From assembly GCA_964020975.1 (NCBI GenBank), contig OZ026617.1, forward strand, positions 30,279,859 through 30,343,858: a DNA stretch of 64,000 nucleotides, given 5' to 3'. Positions 35,338 through 46,575 of this stretch are shown here, in pieces. The notes beneath the pieces are model-generated. The model was not told the DNA's origin and made no database searches. It was given only the letters and a program-made list of their open reading frames with translations. A program made the translations under genes and the position numbers. The number at the start of each line of letters is the position of its first letter. The first letter of the stretch is position 1. Source of the stretch: Hermodice carunculata. Its lineage: Eukaryota > Annelida > Polychaeta > Eunicida > Amphinomidae.

Positions 35338-35487
35338 AGGTTGTCATGGAAACGGGTAGAAATATATATGATAAAACGCTTTTCAGATTCCACAACCTAT
35401 TTTTTCATGAAGAGGACATATATACCTATAAGAAAATATAGGTTGTAACTTGTTATACCACGGGTTGGGGTATGACCCCCGAAGGGC
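35338..35487 (-). repeat. Right terminal inverted repeat
   Basis: Inverse of the left arm: AGGTTGTCATGGAAAC, TCCACAACCTATT, ATATAGGTTGTAA, TGTTATACC and GGTTGGGG in order. Confidence 0.75.
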
Positions 35488-35757
35488 CCTCTGTGCCGCA
35501 GGTCTATAAAGAGTAACAAGGATTCAACATTTAAATACTTTTATGTCTGCCCATTTTTCAATAAAATGACACAATTTCATGTTCCTTCTGGTGAGGTTAG
35601 GTGGTGTCTGCCGGTGTGTTCAACCCATTCACTTGTATCGTCTGAGTGCTTGGGTTATATTTGTCCTAGTAACACTTCATTACCTTTTCTACAGATGAGA
35701 AACTACTCTGGAAATGTTGGTTCTTAAAGTGTGAGATTTGTACTTCAAGTCTGGATA

Positions 35758-35897
35758 CAGTAGAATCTATATTTTATACATGTTTAGTACTCTTAAAGAG
35801 ATTATTACCAATTAAGGCCACCTTTTTGTAAGCCCCCTCACTATAATGATACACTCTAGCTGGCCAGTGTGGTGGTCTTAATGGAGAAATTCTACTG
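35758..35897. mobile_element. pogo-type MITE (TA target)
   Basis: TA-flanked CAGTAGAATCTATATTT and ...GAGAAATTCTACTG. Interior GGCCACCTTTTTGTAAGCCC resembles the 11802 and 23603 elements. Confidence 0.7.
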
Positions 35898-36677
35898 TAT
35901 TTTTGAACTGCTGGTGTAAAGTCACCAGTCACTTAATGCCATAAATTGCAAAACTAGAGCACTATACAGTATTATGTTTTTTTAATGTGGTTGCGTAGTT
36001 GAGTATTTTTTGCACTGGGCATATTTTGCAATGAAAAAGACATTTTGAATTGGTATATATAATGTAATATCACATGATGATTGATGTATTTGATGGGCTG
36101 TAAAAGTGGTTATAATACAGGACTAAGAATCTTCATTTTATGGAACTTTTAGGTACATATAATTGTAAGTTGTTAGATGTGTGTGGTGTACTATGCCATA
36201 CAAGGTTTTTAGCTTGAGTAAAAGTGTTCTAAGTCATACAGTACTGAGGGGGTGAAGTTTTGGTCACTGGCTTTATTATATGCAGTGGCTGGCTAGTCAT
36301 TATCCAGCTCTCCATTTGGCAGTTGGAGCACACAATATGAAACACTGATTTAGACTATGCATTTTGCTTCTTCAATGAAAACATGCATTTACATGTATAT
36401 AAACATATAGATACATGTATATCATTTTATGCAGATAGTTTTATAAAGGTGTATTTACAAAATACACCAAATGGTCTTCAAAGAGTGGTCTTATGTTAGA
36501 TGTGGTGTGTAGGTACCACTCTTTTTACAGACACAGGGAGCTTATTGGTTAATATGGGTGATCTACCGTGAAGGTGTTATAAAAATCTGTAGGTGGATAT
36601 TAACATGTCTTCATTTTGGTGGCTCTGAATAGGCTCCATTACCTTTATTTAATTTTTTCAGTACCACAGTTTGAACT

Positions 36678-36728
36678 GTCAACAGCTTTGCTTGGTGCTC
36701 CTTGGGTGCAATGCTGAAAGCTGTTGAC
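36678..36728. repeat. GTCAACAGC hairpin (TTAA MITE family B remnant)
   Basis: GTCAACAGCTTTGCTTGG pairs imperfectly with TGAAAGCTGTTGAC around a GGGTGCAATGC loop, as in the copy at 28309. GAAAGAGTTAAA follows at about 36856. Confidence 0.6.
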
Positions 36729-37272
36729 CTGGACTATTATATTTTATGTAACACGAGGCATGCTGGTGTTTGAATGAAAAGTATTTTTACAAGGAACATG
36801 CACCTAGCACCCATTGTTATAATACTCAGAGGTTGTGTTAGTCACAGTTGCGGTGAAAGAGTTAAAGGACAGCTAATACACTAGACTCATATTTTCGTAT
36901 CCAACAGATTTAATAGTAAGTGACCTCTTTAAATGGACCTTGTGGTGGTAAAACCAACTTCATGGAATGATTGGAACTCATATAATGAGTATGTAAATAA
37001 GATAGAAGTGTGTTGCTTTGTGATCTTTATGTAAATTTCCTTTAATTATCTCAGTTTCTGTTTGCATAGTTATAGTGCTTGTATATTTGTACATGTTGTA
37101 AAGGTTGCTACCTTCACAGGCTCACGCATTTACACACTGACATGCGCAGAAGTCTGCTATTCTATGAATGAATGGTCAGACAACACCATGCGGATGGCTG
37201 GTTACAATGCAAGTTCTCTTCGTCCTTTATTTTTTTTGATTAGTTACACACACACACATGTATATATACACA

Positions 37273-38351
37273 CAGTTAAGCCTGCGTTAAACTTAACAGT
37301 CACCAAACGCATCAATCTTTCGCAACCTTTTTGCAACCTTTTGGTTGAAAGGCAAACCTTTTTCAAACCCATTTCTAACACTTTCCAAACCATTTCCACT
37401 TATTGCATTAAAACCGTTTTAAACACTTTTAAACCTTTCTCTCATGGTCAACAACCATTTCACACACTTTCTCAACCTTATTGATTAAAATGTTGAGATA
37501 GTTTGCAACCATTTCAACCATTTGACACATTATATCAATCTTGTACAATATCAAACCCTTTGTCAACCTTTACAAACACTAGTACAACACTTTACAACAC
37601 AAAAAAATGCATTTGGCTGTCAAGAGGCTTGGGGATCAGCTTATGAAACTCCTATCAAACAGCTTATTATATATTACAAAAAAGGGCTGTTGGTATGCTT
37701 TGACACCTTCTCAAAGTCATACTGAAAATTTGTTTAAATTCATAAAAATTCTTCCTCTCCATAAGTTATATTTCTTATATATTTGTCTTCTAGTTTATTC
37801 TTAATTAGGTGGTTCATCCACTGTGAATTTTTGTTGTCGACATCGAGGCTTAACTCATAATTATGGTACGAAAAATAGACATCAATTAACTCTATTGCAA
37901 CATGAACCTAACACAAAGGTTGCAGGTTCGAGTCCCGCTCGCTCCAAACATGAAATATAATCATATACCCGAGGATATTAAAAGTGCCACCTCTGTTATT
38001 TCCTTTGAAAGAAGATTAATTATTTGGCTACAAAACAGACATATTGATATTTATTCTTTGATATTTCCTCAAAGAGAAACAAATAGTAATTCCAGTTAGC
38101 CCTGATGTGCTAATTTAGTTTAACTTATTCTTTTTATATCTTGTGTTATAAGTATTTCTGAATTTTCTGTGCTATATATTGTAATTGATTTAGTTTGATA
38201 TGGTATTGGTTTATGTTTACAATCTATTGGTTGGTGGCACAAGGCACTGCCTTCATGCCATCCCTCGACAATTTTATTCTATGTATGTTTCTTTTTCTGT
38301 ATCTTTGGTGAAAATAAACATTTGCTTGCAAGTTTTAGATGGGCTTTACTG
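37273..38351. mobile_element. AACCATTT-rich element interrupted by a LINE fragment
   Basis: Left end CAGTTAAGCCTGCGTTAAAC, right end AGTTTTAGATGGGCTTTACTG, an imperfect inverted pair. 37310-37600 is a run of CAACC/AACCATTT units like that at 14140-14370. The LINE piece 37605-38330 separates it from its right end. Confidence 0.65.
37605..38330 (+). mobile_element. LINE 3'-end fragment
   Basis: The open frame at 37902-38099 ends a LINE ORF2 (YNHIPEDIKSATSVISFERR, then IIWLQN), followed by a 3' UTR ending GTGAAAATAAACATTTGC with an AATAAA. Just before it, AGGTTGCAGGTTCGAGTCCC resembles a tRNA T arm. 5'-truncated. Confidence 0.6.
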
Positions 38352-38359
38352 TATATAGC

Positions 38360-40120
38360 TTTGGTTGTATGACTACAGGTTCCTGAAATGACTGTCACAC
38401 CATATTCTTCTCTACTTGAAAACTGCTGAATCTGCCTACTCGAAAAACTGCTGAATTTACCGACTAGTACTTTACCAAATCACTTACTAACGTATACTCA
38501 CATTACATTTTCTAATGTTTCTTCTTAATTCATGATTACAGGCAGAAGATAAAAGCAGCACAGATCAGTTAACAACGACACACCCTCCATATCGTTATAA
38601 GGCTGTTCATCAGTTTTAATAGTCCCAATAAAAGACTTTACCATACTTCTATATACTTGTCTTACGCATAATGGCACTTCAATATGCTTGAAAATGCACT
38701 CCTCAAATACTGATGCAGCAAGTGACGAGATCACACCATGTACTGTACCAATTAAACCTCACAACATTACACAGTGTACATACGTCAGTATACACAAATC
38801 ATTGTCCAAAATACTTCAGCATATGGCCAAATAATATTCAATCTATACTGCCTTTTGAATTGAAATATAACACGTATGATGAATCCGTTATTACAATTTT
38901 TACACACACTATCAGTTGCCTGCACTGCCAATATACAATTACCTGCACAATATACAATATCATCCAGCTAACCCTTACATTCATCCCCCTTTTCCCAGTT
39001 TTGAGCCTTTCAAAACTACAAAATTAAACCCAATTAAGCCCGCCAGTACCTTTTGATAGAGGGTACAAACTACATAGGAAAGAATACTTCATGGTGCCTT
39101 GCCAGCACTGTTGTTAGGAGTAAGTACGAAAAAATTGCATTACTAATGATAGGAAGCAAGTGATTATACACGTGTGCATACTTTAATATAACAACAACAA
39201 TAAAGTCTGGTGGATCAATCTCCAGGTAACATTTGAGTTATATCAAACCATGGAAACCATCCAGAAGATACTGAATGATCCAAATATACAAATGAAAGTA
39301 ATGATGGACAGACATAAGTAATAATATATATGCATAAAAGGACTATAAATGCACATGTAGAATAATGTACACCTCACAAAGAAAAGATGTTACAGCACAC
39401 CGTGACATGTTGCATTTCACCTACAATAGTGTTAGCAGGCATTGCCCGTGGCGTTCGTACAACTTATAATAGCCTCCCATAGTGATGCAATCACCTAAAC
39501 ATTAACAGAAATGTGTCCTCAAACATAATAAACATAACCAACAGACGATAAGCTCATAGCATGAATTTTAAATATAGCACTCACGACTGCTACAAAAACT
39601 ATCACCAGTTCCAACCTACCCCCAGCGCCATGTGACAGTACAGCAAAATTAGGTAAAGACATGTTTGGAACTAAGCACTGTTAAGTTCACTTTGCGCAAG
39701 TGCTAAGGAGCGTGGAAGGAGAACAGTTTTTTAGAACTTTGAGGTTGAAACTGAAATGGAACAGGTTTAAACACTGATATGCGGGATGTAATAGACTCAG
39801 TTGAATTTGTGGCTGAGGTTGATTGTCCCACTTTATCACTTTTTTTGTTTGGAAAGCAACATCATTTCCTGTTCCAACATTCCAAGTCAGTAGCTCTTTG
39901 TTTGGTAGATTTTACAGGTTTGAGTTGCCAAAGTTGACAATGAGATGCCAAATAAGAGCATTTCTTTCAAATCAAATGCCAAATAAGAGCATTTCTTTCA
40001 AATCAAATGAATCCACACAAAGAGAACAAACCACATAATGACAATAAGAAAAGCCCAAAAAATAACTTGCTATCATGGTGATCCCAATTAAACTTAGGCG
40101 GTATACATGTAGGTAAATGT
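38360..40120. other. Intergenic stretch, nothing recognised
   Basis: AT-rich. A short direct duplication of AAATAAGAGCATTTCTTTCA lies at 39950-40010. Open frames are short and show no known domain. Confidence 0.5.
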
Positions 40121-40160
40121 GTGTGTGTGTGTGGGGGGGGGGGTGTCAAGTCCGTATTAA

Positions 40161-40405
40161 CTCATTCCATACCAGTCCCTTATTTTTCTGTATATTTACC
40201 TATATTTAAGACGACAACTGCATGTTTAAATTCTTCATGAAAAGAGCTTTGGTTTAAGTACCAACATGCCTATAGTCTTAAGTCAGTTTTTCTGGCACTG
40301 CCTGGCAAGTCCTGCTGCAGCTGCCGCAAGGGCAGCTACAGCATGACTTGCCAGGCAGTGCCAGATTACCACTGACCAAGGCCTGTGACCATAGTATGGA
40401 ATGAG
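40161..40405. mobile_element. TTAA hairpin MITE family A, copy 2
   Basis: About 90% like 4799-5041 by eye. CTCATTCCATAC at the left after TTAA; GTATGGAATGAG at the right, where TTAA has become TAAT. Keeps the GCACTGCCTGGCAAG hairpin. It is inserted beside a LINE fragment. Confidence 0.85.
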
Positions 40406-40409
40406 TAAT

Positions 40410-41010
40410 GGATGGACTTCTTTTGTCAAAATTTGGTCTATTTACAGAGACAGCTTGGTCATGTAAAATAATTTTAGTAATGTTTGAAAAATCTGTGGGC
40501 ATTACCTGTAACGCTTTTATAGAGACATGGCCAAGGTGTTCAATGTGTCCTGTAAGTGGGATTCTGTCACTAATAATTGTACACCCCAAGGACATCCTTT
40601 GTAATATAAGTGCCTGCAGAAACTTGTCTCTGTGAACAAGGCGGACCCTCACACCTAGGTTCAAAAGTTTCTCCAGGTGTGACCATTACATATTCCCTAT
40701 AACTGCAGATTCAACAATATGTAAATTAACCTGCTTGATAATTTGGTATGTTAACCAGTCAACAACTGGCACCAAAACCAAATTAGACGACTTGTAACAG
40801 CACGATACTGGATATTGCCCCCCAACTCACCATATGATATATAAGTCGGGGTTGAGTTTTTAAAACCTAAAATTAATTTACAAAGCTTTCGTTGCAGCTT
40901 TTCTAAGAAATTCAAGTTTTCGAAAACCCAAACTTAACATCAATATAACATCACTGGAACAACGGTGGCATCAAACAATTCTTACTGTAAATCAATAGGG
41001 AGGTTTAAGT
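40410..41010 (-). mobile_element. LINE C-terminal fragment
   Basis: On the minus strand the segments LEKLQRKLCKLILG, STPTYISYGELGG and LLNLGVRVRLVHRDKFLQ match the stretch after the RT domain in CR1/Jockey-like LINEs (typically IEKLHL.FCK..L....STPN.M.YGELG). Frame is broken by stops and shifts. Confidence 0.6.
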
Positions 41011-41860
41011 GTGTAGCTTTTTTTTTACTAACACATACATTGCTTTAGAGGCCTGATTAAAAAAGATACCTTGATCATCCCATCGACTTGGTCAGTTGCT
41101 TCACAGAATTTGCCATGGAGGTAAGGCATCTATGGACTGTCATTATGCATAACTCAATCTCCAGTTTTATTGCAATTTGCACTTTCAGATTGAAAATAAT
41201 TACAATTTTATCCCGATGATACCCTGTAGCCTAACCACGGACCATCTAATAGGAACACAGTATTTGCAGCCTGTAATACCAGTGCAACGACCTCAAAGAC
41301 TCTATTTCTTCAAATAGAGTAAAGACAGGTTTAATTTTTTTAATTGCAATTTATGCATGTAAAAGTTATATAAAAGTAGAATAAAATTATAGTTTTTGCA
41401 AGCTGTTATGCATATGGCCGTCTATAGCAGTTTCTGTCAACATAGCTACTGAAGGGTTTCTCTTGGGTCCTCTCTAGTATGAAGTTGGCAAAACTGTGCA
41501 TTTTAAGAGGAGCAATCACATTTTTCTTTCCGTAATTAATGAATTGGGGTTCAATGCTACCAATTAATCAATCTGGACACTGGTAGGAGTACCAAGGACC
41601 CGACAAGAGGACAGTCCATGGCGCAGCCCTTATACTAGATGCCAATGGTAATATTTTGGTGCACAAAATAACTTATTGCAGACCTTGCGATATTTTTGGA
41701 AGAAGTAGAGTATCTGTTCATTTTTTTTACAGGTATCCCATAGTCCGATATCATCCTGGTCTACCTTGCCTTCTTTTCTTGGGTTGTTTGTCGCACCTCT
41801 AATTGTGTTTTTCAACAGCTGCTGCTTAGAATCACTCCATGTTAAGTCTTCATACAGTGT
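41011..41860. other. No recognised feature
   Basis: Between a LINE fragment and the charged-protein remnant. No TIR or domain seen. Confidence 0.45.
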
Positions 41861-41924
41861 ACACTCATGTGGGAGCTGGTGAAGTCTTTCTGTTTGATGC
41901 TTTGTTGCCTTTCCCATGGACTGA

Positions 41925-42700
41925 TGGCTGGTGGCTCCGTTAAAAGAGCCATTCGTACTGACTATAAAGCCATATCAGAGGGTAGAAAGTCAACAGATCT
42001 CACAGATGAGCTTTCCAAAAGCAAGTTAGAGGATGCCAGTGGTGTGAGTCTTGCCCATGACAACCAAAATGGTGACGAAGATCCAGAGGATGCAAATGGT
42101 GGGGATTTAAAGGTGGAGGAGTCCAATCAGGACGTTTTCCTCGACCATCAGTTGGAGGCATTAACCTGCGAAATTCAGGAAAGGCAAATGGACCTTCAAA
42201 AAGCAAAAAAAAAACCAAAAAGACCTAAGCTCAGATCAGACAGTTACAGGAGGGGCTCGCCAAATTGGAAGACCAAATTGACACATACAACAAGGACTCC
42301 TCTCGAGTCCAAGAGAAGACAGTACACACTCACAAGCCTCTGAAGTCATCCAAAAAAGACATTTCTCTGCCCAAGCAGAAAGCCAAGAAAGAAGTGGTGA
42401 TCAAGAAGAAGCATGCTTTCCATGGAGTGGTCCGCAAGTTTTTTTTGCTCAACGACTTGAGAGACTTTGAGGATCTACAACGTAAGGCAGACTCCTAGTT
42501 GGAGAGATTGAGCCTGTGTCAGAGTGGACGCAAGGGGCAGAAAGATGGCGGCATTGACAGACAGTCAGATGCAACAGTTAGCTCAGGGCGTCAGAGAGTC
42601 ATAGAGAAACGCCTTCACCAGAGGTACATCCAAGAATCTTTCCACTTTGGGGTGTTCCTATTTGCTGATCAAAATTTAGTTACTGTCAAAGCTCAATAAA
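41925..42700 (+). pseudogene. Charged coiled-coil ORF remnant of a mobile element
   Basis: Overlapping open frames read SVKRAIRTDYKAISEG, an acidic stretch, a heptad-like LDHQLEALTCEIQERQ, then Lys-rich KKDISLPKQKAKKEVV and LNDLRDFEDLQRK, followed by an AATAAA-rich end near 42697. This N-terminal protein type is common in element ORFs of aquatic invertebrates. Family not decided; broken. Confidence 0.45.
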
Positions 42701-43840
42701 TATAATAAAATCCTTCCTTCCTCTTTGTTTTTCATTTCAAATTCAAGACTGGCAAATTTCTGAAAATTTTGGTTGAACTTTTGGTTGCTCTAAATTCTCA
42801 GGACTTGCAATTGCAATTCTATGGCTGAGTGGACAGGCATGGCCGACAATAGTCTAAATGCTTCCATGAATCTATTTGATCTTCCATCCATAAAAGCTGA
42901 ACGATTTGCTCGTCAAAGTGACAAAGAATTGAACTGAACAGTATTGGTGGGCAATGTACCGAAAAGTCCACCAAAAGGCAATCTGCTCGGGAGTAAAGCT
43001 GTTGAAACAAGACGCAATTTGCACCTCCATATTTATATGCCTGTCTCGCACTCTGTGTGAAAATATGTCAACTATTCCATAGCCTTGACCTTGTAAATTG
43101 TATTCTTATGTCTCATTATGGTCTGGTTCTCCTTTCAATTTGTGCCATAACGAAATGTTCCTGTGCTCCCTGTAGATACCCCTTGTTCTCTGTTCATAAT
43201 GAAGTACCATAGTGGCAGAGTGCATCCTTAAAAGATTACATGTCCCATGTGAAATCTCCATGATCCTGGAACTATGAAAAGTACCCCTGCCATACACGGC
43301 GCCCTTGTTATCCGAGGCAGTTCTTTCAAAAATAACTGCCACATGGCAGTAGCCTTATCTTCATTTACAGACCAAGTGATGGACCTGGATGTGATCAATG
43401 CATTTAAATTCAATCATAATTGTGCTGTGCTTGGCCTTTAAATGATCACTTAAAACGAATATGACCATCCCTTACCCACTTTTTTTTTTTTTATTACAGA
43501 GGGGCTTGTCAATCGATGTGAAAAGCCTGCCTTTGAAGAGCTGGATGCTGCTTACCTTGCAAACACACTGCGGCGTTTTTGCGGGGAGGTCAAAATTGGG
43601 AAAAAAGCTACTCCAGGTCTGCAATGCTGAATTCAAGGGCTGCGATCAACAAATATTTGACTGGTCCACCAGAGAACAGAATTTTTAATCTATTAGGAGA
43701 CCAGGCATACCATGCAGAAAACAAAGTATTGATTGGGCAGTTGAATCAAGTAAAATGAGACCTAAAGGGAAAGATCATTCTAAATACGAACCTGCTATTA
43801 CCCCAGCAGATGTTCATAAAATATATAGTCATGAAGTTCA

Positions 43841-45087
43841 GGGGCCATATTCACGAAAACCGACTTATGCCTAAATTCAACTTTCCACCGAAAGTCCAAA
43901 AATCGAACTCGCCAAAAACACTTCGAAATCGGTATTCACGAATCAACCTTAACTCCTTAAGTCGAACTTTGCCCAGTCGATAATGAGAGTGCTATTTAGT
44001 GCGAGACTGCTGTTTGTGACATCTTCGTTAAAGTTTATTAAGTTTCTCTTTGTATCAAATCTCTCGGTTAGATCACAAACTATTTTGATGCCATCTCTTG
44101 GGAGCTTTTTGAACAATAAATGTAAACAAAGATCGTCTGCAAAACCACATGATTCGGCCGCAAAATAAACGTTGCAATTGACTTGCGAGCATGGAGGGGA
44201 AGAAGCGAGGAAGTAATTGGTCCATCAAGGAGCAATCCAGGCTCTTAAAGGAAGTGGGAATTCGATGCTATGGGGCTACTTTGAACTGTTCAAAGTAGGC
44301 CCACATTCATGAAGCATGCTGGACATTTCTTTCTTTCTTTGATCTTACCTGCTAAGGGATGTGATAATATCTGAATAATACACAGGTACCCTCAATACTA
44401 CCTAATATTTTGAAAGCCTCTAAATTTATACACAGAATAGACTTACCAGTGCACAGGCAAAAGTTTGTCTGCAGTCAAAAAATGGACTTCAACAGGTTGC
44501 CATCTTGGGATTTTCTTTGGAATTGAAATTTCAACTGCATCAAAATTATGAACCCACTGTAAAATTATTGGGGTCCCGTACTAGTATCTAGATTAATTTC
44601 ATAGTTTTAAATATAATTTGTACAAGTTGCAATATGAACCAAAACCTCTTTTTTTTTATGCTGTTCAAAGTAGCCCTGCTGTTCAAAGTAGCCCCATTTG
44701 ACGGTACCAAAGCATTTCGACTTCGCCGACAATATGCAGAATGGTTTCCGATGTGAGCCGGTAGAACTGCCGGATGACTTCAGGCCGTTGCGTCTCCAGC
44801 TGGTTTGTCCTATCTACGAGTAACCTTTCCACTGTAAGGCCCAGCTGTTGACACCGCCAGCGTCTATGGAGTCCTATCACGGCCGCCATTTTGTCTCCTC
44901 AAAATTCAACTAAAGCAAGGTACCAAACGGACTTGAAAATTGAACTCAAGAAACTCGACTAGAGGTGGAAATCATTTTTCATTTCTTCGTGAATACCAAC
45001 AAAACTTAACTGAAGGTCAAATCTAAAGATAAGGGTTTTTTTAAAACTGAAGTCCAACATTAATTCTTTGTGAATACGCACGGGCCC
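43841..45087. mobile_element. PIF/Harbinger deletion derivative inserted in the Crypton
   Basis: Ends GGGGCCATATTCACGAA and TTTGTGAATACGCACGGGCCC form a Harbinger-style TIR pair. Two protein starts face each other inside: a Myb/SANT-like ORF on plus (44191-44271, MEGKKRGSNWSIKEQ) and a transposase N-terminus on minus (44889-44696, LLVDRTNQLETQ, YRLTSETILHIVGE). Harbingers encode exactly these two proteins. The catalytic DDE part is gone. The insertion splits the Crypton ORF between HKIYSHEV and LLYKVYF. Confidence 0.75.
44272..44695. mobile_element. GGGGCTACTTTGAAC MITE nested in the Harbinger
   Basis: Ends GGGGCTACTTTGAAC and GTTCAAAGTAGCCCC are perfectly inverted, and each is followed inward by a second copy of the CTGTTCAAAGTAG word. 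It lies exactly where the two truncated Harbinger ORFs meet. Confidence 0.8.
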
Positions 45088-46575
45088 TGAGCATTAGCAA
45101 TACCCAGGCCTTACTTTACAAAGTCTATTTTGAGTTGTCTATTCATTATGTAAGACGTGGTATGGAGGGACTTTGGGAACTCCGAAAAAATTTCTTTCAG
45201 ACTGAATCAGATTCAGAAGGTCGGAGGTGAGATAAAATGAGTAACAATGAAAAAGGGAAAATCATGGTGGTATCAGCAAGAAAGATGAAAAACAAAAACA
45301 AACACAAGCATTAATGTATGGACAGTCTGGTGACCCTATATGCCCTGTGAAAAGTCTGAAAGTGCTTATCAGAAAGATAAAATTAAATCCAAAAGGTGAT
45401 GCTCTTTTTCTGGGGCCCAAACCATAGTTTATGCATGATGATTATGTATGGTTTTGTAAAATGCCTTTGGGTCACAACACAGGCCACGAATTCATGCAAT
45501 CAATTAGGAAATAGGCCAAGCTTATTAAGATTTACACTAATCATAGTGTCAGGGCCACCGCTGCCACAGCTTAACATCAGGCAGGGTTGGATGTAGAAAG
45601 TACAGCACATGTTACAGGCAACCAATCTGTAGACAGTTTGCAGCACTATATTGAAAGCTCATCTGAAAATCAGAAGATGCAGGAGTCAGATATATTGCAT
45701 ACATATGGTAGGGCTAAGACTAAGAGTGGACCTGCCAGTAGTGGTAGGCCTAGTAGTACTACTCTCATCAAATGATGATAATACAGCTGTTTAGACAGCC
45801 GCAAATGATGCAAATTTAACTGTTGTGCTAGATTCAAAGGAGGAAAATGTAGGCTTAACTGATGCTTGAAACATTGTGACACGTGAAGCAGCTTAAGATT
45901 ACGACAATGTAGGATGCAGTTAGTCAACAGATGTAACTGTCTGTATCCCCTAAAATATGCTATAAAATTCCTTATCTGGTATGTTTAGCATCACAGGAGC
46001 CAAGTTTAACACCACTGCTGTCGTTAACATTGGAATCAATTTTCATGAGAAGTAGGCCTAATGGCAGGAGTTTGGTATGATATTGTCGTCGCTAATAAAA
46101 TATGAAATGTTGATATTTGTTGTGTGAGTGTGATTTTCTACAGCCTTTTAGGCTGTTTCTCATAATAGATATGTGATTAAAACCTCTAACTCTTGGTTCC
46201 TTAAATACAAAGTGTCCGTGATTGTTATTAAGGGGTTACTCACATTCACACCTGCACCAAAAAGGTCAATGAATATCATATGTCCATATTTAATATATAA
46301 TGATAATGATAAATAGGTCAATGCATATCACATGTCCATATCTAACATATAATGATAATGATAAAGGGGCCTACAAACATCAGGCTTATTATTATATCAC
46401 ACATCTATATAAATTCTAACTATCAATATAATGTTGTCTACATTGCTAGGCTCCTTAATTTGCCAACAATAGACAACATGGAGACGAGTCATTATTGGCG
46501 TTCAGGCCTTGCGACTGGTTTTAGGCCGAGACTAGATATGGTTTTATATATTCATAACTGTATGAAGCTTATATT

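Larger units (their letters stand above)
29740..35487 (+). mobile_element. Composite long-TIR DNA transposon carrying a Cys-rich protein gene
   Basis: Inverted arms of about 150 bases (29740-29893 and 35338-35487) share CCCCAACC, GGTATAACA, ACAACCTATAT, AATAGGTTGTGGA and GTTTCTATGGCAACCT / GTTTCCATGACAACCT. Inside lies a gene whose two halves (30912-31160 and 34431-34721) are separated by an RT element. No target duplication is visible, so the exact ends may be off by some bases. Superfamily not recognised; I see no DDE domain. It is old and broken. The Cys-rich protein type recurs near mobile DNA in many aquatic animals. Confidence 0.65.
42822..45780 (+). mobile_element. Crypton (tyrosine-recombinase transposon), broken, with insertions
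   Basis: First exon-like part at 42822 (MAEWTGMADNSLNAS, ERFARQSDKEL). After a TTATTACAG acceptor at 43499 comes ELDAAYLANTLRRFCGEV, then, in other frames, SAMLNSRAAINKYL and YEPAITPADVHKIY. After the Harbinger insertion come LLYKVYFELSIHYVRRGMEG, TNHSVRATAA and TGNQSVDSLQHYIESS. NHSVR carries the H..R pair and LQHY the catalytic Tyr. The usual GHxS histidine is Asn here. Several stops and frame changes (for example TGA after LNQVK near 43757) make it dead. Confidence 0.75.

Noticed and set aside
37062-37484. 140-codon plus-strand frame
   Set aside because: Runs through AACCATTT units and a CA tract; repeat-derived.
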